NCBI GenBank assembly: GCA_016777595.1
Contig: JADHRE010000002.1
Location: forward strand, 1-48,001
Length of the DNA: 48,001 bases
Direction: 5' to 3'
Source: Candidatus Pelagibacter sp.
GTDB lineage: Bacteria; Pseudomonadota; Alphaproteobacteria; Pelagibacterales; Pelagibacteraceae
Positions 1 to 8,642 of the stretch are shown piece by piece. Numbering within the stretch: position 1 is the stretch's first letter; every line of letters starts with the position of its first letter. The position numbers and the translations under genes were made by a program. The notes below the pieces were generated by a model, which worked only from the letters and a program-made list of their open reading frames with translations, was not told where the DNA came from and did not search any database.

Positions 1-986
1 CACATAATGATACAGAAAATGCAGTAGCAAACTCTTTAACAGCTATTCAAGCTGGCGTGAGACAAGTTCAAGGTACTATAAATGGGCTAGGTGAAAGATG
101 TGGAAATGCTAATTTAATGTCAATTATACCAACACTTTCATTAAAGAAATCATTCACAGAAAAATTTGAATTAAATATCAAAAAGGAAAAATTAAGTTCA
201 CTAACAGAGTGTTCGAGATTACTTGATGAGTTATTAAATAGAAAACCAAACAAAAGTTTACCATATGTAGGAGCCTCGGCTTTTTCCCACAAAGGTGGCT
301 TGCATGTTTCTGCTGTTCAGAAAGATCCAAAAACATACGAACATATTGACCCAAAGTCAGTTGGCAATCTTAGAAATATTATTGTTTCTAATCAAGCTGG
401 AAGATCAAATATTTTATCAAGATTAGAAGCTTATGGAATTAAAATAAACTCAAAAGATATTAAAGTACAAAAAATTCTTAATGAAGTTAAAGAAAGAGAG
501 TTTAGTGGATATTCGTACGATGGCGCTGATGCCTCTTTTGAACTATTAGCAAATCGCTTATTAGGTAAAGTTCCTGAATATTTAAAAGTAGAAAGCTACA
601 ATGTAAATGTTTCAAAATCTGAAAAAATTTTAACCAAAGCTAATGTTGTTTTTATAATTGATGGAAAGAAAATCGAATGTAACGGTGAGGGAAATGGTCC
701 AGTAAATGCATTAGATAATGCAATAAGATCTAATTTTAAAAAAGTAGAAAAATATTATAATTTCTTTTCAGACTTAAAATTGTTGGATTATAAAGTAAGA
801 ATTTTAAATACGGGAACAGAAGCAACAACTCGTGTTTTAATCGAAAGCACTGACAAATCAGGAAAGAGTTGGTTTACTATAGGAGTATCTCCTAACATTA
901 TCGAAGCTTCATTTAAGGCTTTAATAGATAGTTTAGATTATAAACTTTATAAAGAAAAAGCACCCGCTAATATTAATGAAAAATAA
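1..986 (+). CDS. cimA: Citramalate synthase, 5'-truncated by the window edge
   Basis: This is the C-terminal part of a 2-isopropylmalate/citramalate synthase-family enzyme. The frame is open from base 3 and starts HNDTENAVANSL, so the gene enters from outside the window; the internal GTG at 57 is not its start. The motif GTINGLGERCGNANL is typical of the CimA branch, which condenses pyruvate with acetyl-CoA to (R)-citramalate for isoleucine synthesis. The rest covers the end of the catalytic barrel and the C-terminal regulatory (LeuA dimer) domain, which in this family often binds the end product. Its last 11 bp overlap the next gene, implying co-translation. A divergent leuA is the main alternative. 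Confidence 0.85.
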   Translation, partial: HNDTENAVANSLTAIQAGVRQVQGTINGLGERCGNANLMSIIPTLSLKKSFTEKFELNIKKEKLSSLTECSRLLDELLNRKPNKSLPYVGASAFSHKGGLHVSAVQKDPKTYEHIDPKSVGNLRNIIVSNQAGRSNILSRLEAYGIKINSKDIKVQKILNEVKEREFSGYSYDGADASFELLANRLLGKVPEYLKVESYNVNVSKSEKILTKANVVFIIDGKKIECNGEGNGPVNALDNAIRSNFKKVEKYYNFFSDLKLLDYKVRILNTGTEATTRVLIESTDKSGKSWFTIGVSPNIIEASFKALIDSLDYKLYKEKAPANINEK

Positions 987-1689
987 ATTTGGTTTTATTT
1001 TAGTTAAACCTCAGCTAGGAGAAAATATTGGTGCATGTGCACGTTCAATGAAAAATTTTGGTTTTAAAAAACTGCATATTGTAAGTCCAAAAATTAATTT
1101 TCCTAACCACAAAGCTAAAGCTACATCAGTTGGAGCTTTAGACATAATAAATAAAACTAAAGTTTTTGATGGTGTTGAAGATGCAATTAAGAGTTACGAT
1201 CTAATAATTTCACTAAGCGCAAGACGAAGAGATATAAATAAAAAACATATTTTACTACAAGATTTTAAACAAATTATTCAAAAAAAAAAAAATTGCAATG
1301 TTGGTTTGATGTTTGGACCAGAAGCATCAGGTTTATCTAACAAGGATTTATCATATTCAAATTTTATATTACAAATTCCTACTTCACCTAAATTTAAATC
1401 TTTAAATTTATCTCATTCTTTAACTATTGTTTGTTATGAAATATTTAAAACTATAAGTAAAAAAAAAATAAAAAAGTTTAGTACAAATTTAAAAATATCT
1501 TCTAAATCAAAAATTTATTCTGTTGTTAGTCACTTAATAAATCTTCTCGAAAAAAAAGACTTTTTTATCCCTTTTGAAAAGAAACAATCGATGATGCTGA
1601 ATATTAATAATTTAATCTACAGACTAGAACCGAATGACAAAGAATTGAGGATTTTAGCTAGTATTATCAGTTCATTAAGTAAAAAATAA
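976..1689 (+). CDS. trmJ: TrmJ-like tRNA (cytidine/uridine-2'-O)-methyltransferase
   Basis: This is a SPOUT (SpoU/TrmH) superfamily RNA 2'-O-methyltransferase of 237 aa. NIGACARSMKNFG at residues 17-29 is the family's RNA-binding/catalytic motif with its conserved Arg. LMFGPEASGLSN near 111-122 and the SLNLSHSLTIV stretch near 142-152 form the knotted SAM site. The opening VKPQLGENIGA and the overall length fit TrmJ, which methylates position 32 of tRNAs; a related SPOUT target cannot be excluded. It overlaps the cimA end by 11 bp. An uninterrupted run of 13 A at 1280-1292 lies inside the reading frame. Confidence 0.8.
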   Translation: MKNKFGFILVKPQLGENIGACARSMKNFGFKKLHIVSPKINFPNHKAKATSVGALDIINKTKVFDGVEDAIKSYDLIISLSARRRDINKKHILLQDFKQIIQKKKNCNVGLMFGPEASGLSNKDLSYSNFILQIPTSPKFKSLNLSHSLTIVCYEIFKTISKKKIKKFSTNLKISSKSKIYSVVSHLINLLEKKDFFIPFEKKQSMMLNINNLIYRLEPNDKELRILASIISSLSKK

Positions 1690-1702
1690 CGTTAAAGCTT
1701 AA

Positions 1703-1730
1703 TTGACAAATTAACTCTAAAGCTTATAAA
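1703..1730 (+). promoter_or_regulatory. Sigma-70 type promoter for rpsD
   Basis: A perfect -35 box TTGACA (1703-1708), a 16-bp spacer and a -10 box TATAAA (1725-1730) lie in the 57-bp gap before rpsD. Transcription would start near 1737, leaving an untranslated leader of only about 10 nt. An 8-bp direct repeat AAAGCTTA flanks the -35 region. Confidence 0.75.
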
Positions 1731-1746
1731 CACTCATTTATCAAAT

Positions 1747-2364
1747 ATGACAAAAAGACTAAAATCTAAACATAAAGTTGATCGAAGGCTTAAAGCAAAT
1801 ATATGGGGTAGACCAAAAAGCCCATTTAATTCCAGAGCTTACCCTCCGGGTCAACATGGCCAAAATAAAAAAGGCAAACCCACAGACTACGGGATTCAAT
1901 TACAAGCTAAACAAAAATTAAAAGCCTATTATGGAAACATTAATGAGAGACAATTTAGAAATATTTATAGAAAAGCACTTTCAAAAAGAGGCGATACTAC
2001 AGAGAATTTAATTGCTTTACTTGAAAGTAGACTTGATACTGTAATCTACAGAGCTAAATTTGCTCCAACAGTTTTTTCTGCTCGTCAAATGATTAATCAT
2101 GGACATATCACAGTTAATAAAAAAAGAGTCAACATTTCAAGCTATATAGTTAAAAGTTCAGATTTAATAGAAATCAGAGAAAAATCAAAAAAGCTAACAG
2201 TGATAGATGGTTCGTTGCAAAGTAAAGAAAGAGAAGTCCCAGAATACATTCTACTCGATGATAAAAATAAAACTGCAAAATTAGTAAGAGTACCTAAATT
2301 TTCAGAAGTACCTTTTCCAGTAATAATGGAACCTAGTTTAGTAATTGAATATTACTCTAGATAA
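1747..2364 (+). CDS. rpsD: 30S ribosomal protein S4 (uS4)
   Basis: S4 binds the 5' domain of 16S rRNA early in 30S assembly. The 205-aa protein has the usual N-terminal basic region ([20 protein letters not shown]) followed by the S4 RNA-binding domain near residues 95-155 ([23 protein letters not shown]). In E. coli S4 also represses the alpha operon; here rpsD is not in that cluster and has its own strong promoter 17 bp upstream. The very short predicted leader and lack of a clear Shine-Dalgarno sequence suggest near-leaderless translation. Confidence 0.97.
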   Translation: MTKRLKSKHKVDRRLKANIWGRPKSPFNSRAYPPGQHGQNKKGKPTDYGIQLQAKQKLKAYYGNINERQFRNIYRKALSKRGDTTENLIALLESRLDTVIYRAKFAPTVFSARQMINHGHITVNKKRVNISSYIVKSSDLIEIREKSKKLTVIDGSLQSKEREVPEYILLDDKNKTAKLVRVPKFSEVPFPVIMEPSLVIEYYSR

Positions 2365-2392
2365 ATCTCCTAATTAAACACTTTAATTAATT

Positions 2393-2413
2393 ATAAAAAA
2401 AGATTTTTTTTAT
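2393..2413 (+). terminator. Weak A/T-only hairpin, possible rpsD terminator
   Basis: An 8-bp stem made only of A and T (2393-2400 with 2406-2413) ends in T residues, 29 bp after the rpsD stop codon. It is the only terminator-like element between rpsD and the next gene. With no GC pairs it is thermodynamically weak, and in DNA this AT-rich such matches arise by chance. Confidence 0.25.
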
Positions 2414-2437
2414 CATGATTATGTTATTTATATCTTA

Positions 2438-4033
2438 ATGATATTAAAAAAAAAATTAACTTTAATATTTTTTTTATTTTTTTATTTTTTTGTCGGATCT
2501 ACAAACTCCATAAATTCAGGAATTTCATTTGATGAAAATTATGAAGAATTAAATTGGAATTTCAATATAAAAGTAATCCAAGAAATTTCCAACACAAGAT
2601 TTGGAAAAAAAGAATTTAATAGATTAAAATTTGATAAAGAGGTTAAGCGTTTTGTTGGTTATGGGATAGGATTTCAGTTAATTTCACAACCAATTCAATT
2701 CATATTAAAAGACTTCCTTAAAAATAATAAAAATTTAGATCTTTATGGTGCAAAATTATTATCTAAGCATTTTGTAGTTTTTCTATTTTTTTTTATATCA
2801 GGAATAATTTTCTATCTTATTTTAAGAAAACTAATTGATAATGAAAATTTTTGTATTTTAGGTTGCGCATTATATCTAACCTATCCTTATTTATTTGGAC
2901 AAGCTATGTTCAGTCCAAAAGATGTGCCGTTCATGTCAGTGTGGTTAGTATGTACTTACATAAGCTTTAATCTTTTTGAAAAACTATCAGACAATCAAAA
3001 ATTAAGTCTTAAAAGTATATTTTTTTTATCAATCATGACTTCATATTTATTATCAATCAGAATTTCTGGTTTACTTATCTTTATACAGTATAGCATATCT
3101 TTATTAATTTTTTTAAGTGTATTTAAAATTAATTTTTTATTATTTTTAGAAAAGTTTTTTAAAGAGATTATTCTTTTTATTTTTTTTACAATTTTATTTT
3201 TATTTATATTTTATCCAATCTTTTGGATTGATCCTTCATTATTGATTGAAACTTTCAAAATAAATATTAGTCATTTTAACAACGTTGGAACCAACACATT
3301 AGGTGAAACTATGTACTCTAAAAACTTACCAGTAACGTATTTGCCAATATGGTTTTTAGTAAAAGTTCCACTTATTATTTTGATTGGGTTAATAACTATA
3401 CCTTTTGTAGAAAATAAAATTTTTATAAATAAAAAAAAATCTATTTATTATGGAAGCGTTTTATTAACGATATTAATAATTCCACTAATTCTTATCTTAA
3501 AAAAAGTTCACTTATATGATGAAATAAGACAAGTAATGTTTTTATTACCTTTAATTTTGATAGCAGGTTTAGTTTCCTTATTTATTTTTTCTAAATATCT
3601 TTATTATTTACTTGGTGTTTTAAGTCTTTCTTTATTTATTTTTGAAAATATTAAAATCAATCCATACCAATATGTTTGGTTTAACATACCAGCGAGATAT
3701 GTTGATTTGACTAAAAATTTTGAACTAGAATACCAAGGTATCAGCGGAAGAGAAGTTGCCAATTATTTAAAAACGAACATCAATCAAGAAACATGTATCT
3801 TAGCTAATCCGTTGCACAGTGTTCGACATTTTTTAAATGATACTAATTTTAGCTGTTTCGATGCTTGGCAAAAAATAGATACAAACTATAAACGACCTTT
3901 CCTTGCTGTTCAAAATGTCAGGAATCTAAAAAAAAGCACTCCCTATAAATGCTTCTCTATGTATGAAGCAAGTTTTAAACTGCTGTTTCAAAAAAAAAAG
4001 ATTATTACAGCAAAACTTCTAGAGTGTAGATAG
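2438..4033 (+). CDS. Membrane glycosyltransferase, GT39/PMT-like
   Basis: This 531-aa protein is very hydrophobic, with an N-terminal membrane segment (residues about 5-22) and roughly ten further predicted helices. An acidic FDENYEELNW motif follows the first helix, where the catalytic Asp of dolichyl-phosphate-mannose and ArnT-type transferases lies. The C-terminal 110 residues are soluble and include several Cys (CILANP, FSCFDAW, KCFSMYE). Such enzymes move a sugar from a lipid-phosphate donor to lipid or protein outside the inner membrane. Donor and acceptor cannot be told. It converges on the FkbM-type gene with only 7 bp between stop codons. Confidence 0.65.
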   Translation: MILKKKLTLIFFLFFYFFVGSTNSINSGISFDENYEELNWNFNIKVIQEISNTRFGKKEFNRLKFDKEVKRFVGYGIGFQLISQPIQFILKDFLKNNKNLDLYGAKLLSKHFVVFLFFFISGIIFYLILRKLIDNENFCILGCALYLTYPYLFGQAMFSPKDVPFMSVWLVCTYISFNLFEKLSDNQKLSLKSIFFLSIMTSYLLSIRISGLLIFIQYSISLLIFLSVFKINFLLFLEKFFKEIILFIFFTILFLFIFYPIFWIDPSLLIETFKINISHFNNVGTNTLGETMYSKNLPVTYLPIWFLVKVPLIILIGLITIPFVENKIFINKKKSIYYGSVLLTILIIPLILILKKVHLYDEIRQVMFLLPLILIAGLVSLFIFSKYLYYLLGVLSLSLFIFENIKINPYQYVWFNIPARYVDLTKNFELEYQGISGREVANYLKTNINQETCILANPLHSVRHFLNDTNFSCFDAWQKIDTNYKRPFLAVQNVRNLKKSTPYKCFSMYEASFKLLFQKKKIITAKLLECR

Positions 4034-4040
4034 ATTTAAT

Positions 4041-4733
4041 TTAAAGGTTTTCTGTAAAAATATGGCTTATGTTAGATTTACTAGACCATTTTTTTTTATA
4101 ATTAAGATTTTTTAAAAAATTATAAATTTTTGAATTTTCTATATTTGTATTGTCTATTTCAACACAAATGACTTTTGGTTTGTAAATATTAAAATTCAGT
4201 GATGTTAATGCTTCAAAATCAGCACCTTCTATATCAATATTTAAAAAATCAATTTTTTTATTTCTAAATTTTGTATTTTCTATAATTGTATTTAATGTAT
4301 AGCAATTAATATTTTTTTCTTTAATAGGCCCTTGCATTCTTTTTAACGAAACATCTTTTTTGACAGTGGTTAATTGGCTTATTTTTTTTTGGTAATAGAA
4401 TTTTACTTTTCCATTAGTATTTGAAACAGCTGCATTAATATTTATATCATCAGGCCTTAAATAATTAAATAAATCAATTGAATACTCACTCAAATCAATA
4501 TTGATACCTCTCCATCCTTTATTATGTAATAAAAATGTATTACTCAAATGAATAGGGTGATAACATCCAGCGTCTACATAAAAACCATCTTTTGTATTTT
4601 TTAAATAGTTAAGAATAATTAAATCCTCTTTTTCCATTGAGTATGATTTTTTTTTTATAGGATATCTATATTTTATGTAGATGTTATGAAATAATTTTAT
4701 TTTGTGAAAAAATTGTTTTATAAATTTACTCAA
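4041..4733 (-). CDS. FkbM-family SAM-dependent methyltransferase
   Basis: The 230-aa protein has the SAM-binding loop FYVDAGCYHP (residues 51-60), the GWRGINIDLS segment (73-82) and IDFLNIDIEGADFEAL (161-176), the hallmarks of the FkbM fold. Relatives O-methylate sugars or polyketides, often in surface polysaccharide loci, which fits the convergent GT39 gene. The chosen start is TTG at 4733, overlapping the upstream gene by 8 bp; the first ATG is at residue 33 and would still keep the SAM site, so the start is uncertain. It is the last gene of the long minus-strand operon. Substrate unknown. Confidence 0.8.
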   Translation of the reverse strand: MSKFIKQFFHKIKLFHNIYIKYRYPIKKKSYSMEKEDLIILNYLKNTKDGFYVDAGCYHPIHLSNTFLLHNKGWRGINIDLSEYSIDLFNYLRPDDININAAVSNTNGKVKFYYQKKISQLTTVKKDVSLKRMQGPIKEKNINCYTLNTIIENTKFRNKKIDFLNIDIEGADFEALTSLNFNIYKPKVICVEIDNTNIENSKIYNFLKNLNYKKKWSSKSNISHIFTENL

Positions 4734-4989
4734 CGTTTTTTAATTCACTCTTTATTTTGTTAATAAATTTATTAATTAACACTCTTTCATCCTGCTTAAG
4801 GTAATTCTCTTTTTCTACAGCTTTTTTCATTTCATTCTTAATACTAACAACCATTCCTTTTCTACCTTCTTTTGTTAATAATATATTAGTTTGCGCAGTA
4901 ATTTTATCTAAAGTTTTACCAATCGTAAATTCGAATACTACTATAAGCGCAATGACAGCTATAATTGTTTTGTAAATATAACTTCTCAT
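4726..4989 (-). CDS. Small single-pass membrane protein, unknown function
   Basis: I do not recognise this 87-aa protein. It has one strongly hydrophobic segment at about residues 8-24 (YKTIIAVIALIVVFEF is its core) and then about 60 charged, probably helical residues rich in Lys and Glu. The likely topology is an anchor with a cytoplasmic or periplasmic coiled tail. It starts 1 bp after grxD ends and overlaps the FkbM gene by 8 bp, so it is translated within the same operon. The start ATG is clear and the codon use matches its neighbours, which supports a real gene. Confidence 0.7.
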   Translation of the reverse strand: MRSYIYKTIIAVIALIVVFEFTIGKTLDKITAQTNILLTKEGRKGMVVSIKNEMKKAVEKENYLKQDERVLINKFINKIKSELKNVE

Positions 4990-4990
4990 T

Positions 4991-5314
4991 TTAATTTTCT
5001 AAAATATTTTTATTTATTAAAATTTTTTTTAAATCACCTTTTTCAAAAAGTTCTTTTACTATATCACACCCGCCAATAAATTCTTTTTTTACATAAAGTT
5101 GAGGTATAGTCGGCCAATCACTATATTTTTTTATACCTTCTCTCAATTGCTCATCCTCTAAAACATTTATACTTTTAAAGTTAACATTTAGATGCTTAAG
5201 AACATTAGATACAGCCATTGAGAAACCGCATTGAGGAGCGTCAGGTGTTCCTTTCATGAATAAGCATACGTCGTTATCACTAATTAAACTCTCAATTTTT
5301 TTAAGTGTATCCAT
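4991..5314 (-). CDS. grxD: Monothiol glutaredoxin (CGFS type)
   Basis: This 107-aa Grx4-type glutaredoxin has the CGFS active site at residues 29-32 in MKGTPDAPQCGFS, the WPTIPQLYVKKEFIGG glutathione-binding stretch and the GGCDI motif. CGFS glutaredoxins bind a glutathione-ligated [2Fe-2S] cluster and pass it to client proteins, often as a complex with BolA. The gene directly follows bolA with a 1-bp stop/start overlap, which fits that partnership. Length is normal for the single-domain bacterial form. Confidence 0.95.
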   Translation of the reverse strand: MDTLKKIESLISDNDVCLFMKGTPDAPQCGFSMAVSNVLKHLNVNFKSINVLEDEQLREGIKKYSDWPTIPQLYVKKEFIGGCDIVKELFEKGDLKKILINKNILEN

Positions 5315-5544
5315 TATTTTCCTTCAGTAGTTATTGATAAAGCATGTAATTCATTACCCATTTTACCTTTTAAAGATTTGTAAACAAGTTTATGTTGTTC
5401 AATCTTACTTAAATTATTAAACAAAGAAGATCTAATTGTAGCTGCATAATGATTGCTATCACCCATTAAATCTTTAATTTCTATTGAGGCATCTGGAATT
5501 AACTCTTTAATTAGTTTTGTTATTTCATCAACAGGCAAAGGCAT
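5314..5544 (-). CDS. bolA: BolA/IbaG-family protein
   Basis: This 76-aa protein is a compact BolA-fold protein. The segment DSNHYAATIRSSLFNN carries the family's conserved His and the region contacting the glutaredoxin cluster, and HKLVYKSLKGKMGNELHALSI is the second conserved block. BolA proteins pair with CGFS glutaredoxins in iron-sulfur trafficking. It sits between purL (1-bp overlap) and grxD (1-bp overlap), an arrangement I recall as common in alphaproteobacteria. Its short length fits the IbaG/BolA2 subgroup better than E. coli BolA, so the symbol is used for the family. Confidence 0.9.
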   Translation of the reverse strand: MPLPVDEITKLIKELIPDASIEIKDLMGDSNHYAATIRSSLFNNLSKIEQHKLVYKSLKGKMGNELHALSITTEGK

Positions 5545-7724
5545 TAGTAATTCTTATACCATTCGTTGTTAATTTTAAATAAATCATTTGTGCTAATTTT
5601 TAATTCCTTTTCGATTTCAAAGAATTCTTTTTGAGTTAAACCGATATTTTCATAATAAGTATTGTTTTCTTTTAAAATTTTTTCGATTTTCCCTAAGTTA
5701 TTTGTCTCAATTTCAACAATATACCTTGCTTGATCTTCTCCAAAAAAATATTCATACAGATTTGTTAATTTTTTAGGTTTAAATATTTTTATTCCATATT
5801 CAGATCCAATTGACATTTCAGATAAGGCAGTAATTAAACCTCCGTTTGAAACATCATGAGATGATAGTATTAATTTTTTATCTATTAATTTTAATAAAGT
5901 TTCACCATTATTTTTTTCATTTAAAAGATTTACTTCTGGGGGCATACCTTCATTTATTGAATAATTTTCCTTTAAAAAACAACTTTGTTCCAGGTGTCCA
6001 AAAGTTTTTCCTATTAGTATTACAGTACTGTTGTTTTTTTTAAAATTATGATTAAGAGGTTTTGATAATTTTTTTATTAAACCCACACCACCAATTACTG
6101 GTGTAGGGTAGATATTTTTTTTATTAGTACCATTATAAAAAGATACATTACCTGAAACAACAGGGTAATTTAAAAATTCACAAGCTTCTTTAATACCCTC
6201 TAAACATTCAGCAAATTCTCCCATAATTTCTTTATTTTCTGGATTACCAAAATTTAAGCAATTTGTTATTGCTAAAGGCTTAGCACCAACTGTAATTAAA
6301 TTTCTCCAATTTTCACAAACAATTTGTTTACCGCCTACTAGTGGATAAGCCTTACAATAATTTGCAGAAGAATCAACTGATACAGCAATTGCTTTGTCTT
6401 TGTTATGAATCCTAATTATTGAAGCATCTGACCCAGATTTTTGAACAGTATCACACATAACATTTTGATCATACTGATTAGTAATCCAACTTTTATTAGA
6501 ATGATTAGGACTTGATAAAATTTTAATTAATGCATCTTCAATCTTTATCTTTTTAAGTTTTTTTAAATCAATTCTAGTTTTTTGAATTTTTTTCTTAACC
6601 CATTTCCTGTTATAAAGTGGTGCATTTGATGCCAAAGCATCAATAGGAATTTCACCTTCAATTCTATTATTAAATTTTAAAGTAAGTTTATTAGTATTAG
6701 TGGTTTTTCCAATCACAACAAAATCTAAATCCCATTTATCAAATATTTTCTTCGCATTTTTTTCTTTTCCATCCTCTAATATAATAAGCATTCTTTCTTG
6801 ACTTTCAGATAGCATTATTTCATAGGGTGTCATATTTTCCTCTCTACAAGGAACTTTATCTAAATCAAGTTCTATCCCAAGGGCTCCTTTAGAAGCCATT
6901 TCAACACTTGAAGATGTTAGACCAGCAGCACCCATATCTTGAATAGATATAATTGAATTATCTTTCATTAATTCCAAACAGGCTTCCATTAATAGTTTCT
7001 CAGTAAAAGGATCTCCAACTTGAACAGTCGGTTTTTTTTCTTCAGAATTTTCATCAAATTCTGCAGAAGCCATCGATGCTCCATGGATTCCATCTCGACC
7101 AGTCTTCGACCCTACATAAACTACAGATTTATTTAAGCCTTTTGCCTTAGAGTAAAAAATTTTGTCTTTTTTGGCATGACCGACTGCCATTGCATTAACC
7201 AAAATATTCTCGTTATAGGTATCATTAAATTTAGTTTCCCCTGCAACTGTAGGAATACCTATACAATTTCCGTAACCACCAATTCCAGATACAACACCAT
7301 TTAACAAGCTTTTAGTTTTAGGGTGTTCTGGTGCACCAAAATGAATTGAGTTTAATAAAGCAATTGGTCTAGCACCCATAGTGAAAACATCCCTTAATAT
7401 TCCTCCCACACCAGTTGCAGCACCTTGATACGGCTCTATATAAGAGGGATGGTTGTGACTTTCTATTTTGAAAATTATTGCATCATTATCACCAATATCA
7501 ATCACACCTGCATTTTCCCCTGGTCCTTGAATTACTTGTTTTCCTTTAGTGGGTAATTTTTTTAAGTGTACTCTAGAAGATTTGTAAGAACAGTGTTCAT
7601 TCCACATTGCTGAAAAAATTCCAAGTTCTAAAAAGTTAGGTTCTCTTTCTAAAAGTTTTTTAATATTTTCGTATTCCTCGAGCTTTAATCCATGTTTTTC
7701 AACTATTTGAGCAGTGATTTTCAT
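5544..7724 (-). CDS. purL: Phosphoribosylformylglycinamidine synthase, PurL subunit (small form)
   Basis: PurL makes FGAM from FGAR, ATP and ammonia in purine synthesis. At 726 aa it is the short form that lacks a fused glutaminase domain and works with separate PurQ and PurS, both encoded just upstream. Visible motifs are NEHCSYKSS near the N-terminus, the [12 protein letters not shown] nucleotide-binding stretch, [22 protein letters not shown], and the second-half repeat [13 protein letters not shown] and [10 protein letters not shown]. It begins immediately after the purQ stop and overlaps bolA by 1 bp, so the three PurSQL subunits are made from adjacent cistrons. Confidence 0.97.
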   Translation of the reverse strand: MKITAQIVEKHGLKLEEYENIKKLLEREPNFLELGIFSAMWNEHCSYKSSRVHLKKLPTKGKQVIQGPGENAGVIDIGDNDAIIFKIESHNHPSYIEPYQGAATGVGGILRDVFTMGARPIALLNSIHFGAPEHPKTKSLLNGVVSGIGGYGNCIGIPTVAGETKFNDTYNENILVNAMAVGHAKKDKIFYSKAKGLNKSVVYVGSKTGRDGIHGASMASAEFDENSEEKKPTVQVGDPFTEKLLMEACLELMKDNSIISIQDMGAAGLTSSSVEMASKGALGIELDLDKVPCREENMTPYEIMLSESQERMLIILEDGKEKNAKKIFDKWDLDFVVIGKTTNTNKLTLKFNNRIEGEIPIDALASNAPLYNRKWVKKKIQKTRIDLKKLKKIKIEDALIKILSSPNHSNKSWITNQYDQNVMCDTVQKSGSDASIIRIHNKDKAIAVSVDSSANYCKAYPLVGGKQIVCENWRNLITVGAKPLAITNCLNFGNPENKEIMGEFAECLEGIKEACEFLNYPVVSGNVSFYNGTNKKNIYPTPVIGGVGLIKKLSKPLNHNFKKNNSTVILIGKTFGHLEQSCFLKENYSINEGMPPEVNLLNEKNNGETLLKLIDKKLILSSHDVSNGGLITALSEMSIGSEYGIKIFKPKKLTNLYEYFFGEDQARYIVEIETNNLGKIEKILKENNTYYENIGLTQKEFFEIEKELKISTNDLFKINNEWYKNY

Positions 7725-8402
7725 TTAATTAAGCAAGCTTGAAAATAGATTAATCCCATCTTTATTTGATATAATATCATCAATCATTCTTTCTGGGTGA
7801 GGCATCATTCCTAAGATATTTTTTTTTAAATTCAAAATTCCTGCAATATTTTCCAAAGATCCATTAGGATTTGTGCCATTGTTTATATTTCCTTTTTCAT
7901 CACAATATTTAAAAGCAATTAAGCCTTCTTTATTTAGTTCATCTAAATGTTTGGGGTCTGTAAAATAGTTTCCTTCGTTATGTGCAATATTAATTTTTAA
8001 TAATTGGTTATTTTTATATTTATTGGAAAACTTTGTGTTGTTGTTCATTACTTTAATATGAACGTCTTTATTAATAAATTTTAAGTTTTTATTTCTTAAC
8101 AAAGTTCCCTTAAGAAGACCTGTTTCAGTTAAAATTTGAAATCCATTACAAATACCTAAAATTAGACAACCAGAGTTTGCAGCTTTAACAACTTCATCTA
8201 TAATCAATGATTTTCCTGCAATAGCTCCAGATCTTAAATAATCTCCATAGGAAAAACCACCAGGTAAAACAACCAAATCAGATTTAGGTAATTTAGTTTC
8301 TTTATGCCATACCATTTGGTTTTTAAATTGCATTTTTTCTAGAGCGATAGCTATATCTCTATCACAATTAGAACCTGGAAAAACAATTACAGATGATCTC
8401 AT
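7725..8402 (-). CDS. purQ: Phosphoribosylformylglycinamidine synthase, PurQ glutaminase subunit
   Basis: PurQ is the class I glutamine amidotransferase that supplies ammonia to PurL. The 225-aa protein shows the oxyanion loop VVLPGGFSYGDYLRSG (44-59), the nucleophile Cys85 in ILGICNGFQIL, and the catalytic His202 and Glu204 in MMPHPERM. All triad residues are present. It overlaps purS by 1 bp and abuts purL, consistent with stoichiometric production of the PurSQL complex. Confidence 0.97.
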   Translation of the reverse strand: MRSSVIVFPGSNCDRDIAIALEKMQFKNQMVWHKETKLPKSDLVVLPGGFSYGDYLRSGAIAGKSLIIDEVVKAANSGCLILGICNGFQILTETGLLKGTLLRNKNLKFINKDVHIKVMNNNTKFSNKYKNNQLLKINIAHNEGNYFTDPKHLDELNKEGLIAFKYCDEKGNINNGTNPNGSLENIAGILNLKKNILGMMPHPERMIDDIISNKDGINLFSSLLN

Positions 8403-8641
8403 TAAATTTTACTAATTTTATAATCCTCAATAATAAGATTAACTAAAAGTTTTTTACACATTTCATCAACTTTTTTTTCGGCAGTTGTATGATCTTTTTC
8501 ATCAACTTCTATTTGAAAAAATTTGCCTTGTCTTATGCTTTTTATGCTATTCAAGCCCATGCTGGCCAAGGTGTTTTCAACAACTTTTCCTTGAGGATCT
8601 AAAACATCTTTTTTAAGAATAACTGTTACAGAAAATTTCAA
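8402..8641 (-). CDS. purS: Phosphoribosylformylglycinamidine synthase, PurS subunit
   Basis: PurS is the small subunit needed to join PurQ to short-form PurL. The 79-aa protein has the family signature VILKKDVLDPQGKVVENTL at the N-terminus. The start codon appears to be TTG at 8641: it gives the expected MKFSVTVIL beginning, and no in-frame ATG lies close by. It starts 1 bp after the purC stop and overlaps purQ by 1 bp, so translation coupling probably compensates for the weak start. Confidence 0.92.
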   Translation of the reverse strand: MKFSVTVILKKDVLDPQGKVVENTLASMGLNSIKSIRQGKFFQIEVDEKDHTTAEKKVDEMCKKLLVNLIIEDYKISKI

Positions 8642-8642
8642 T

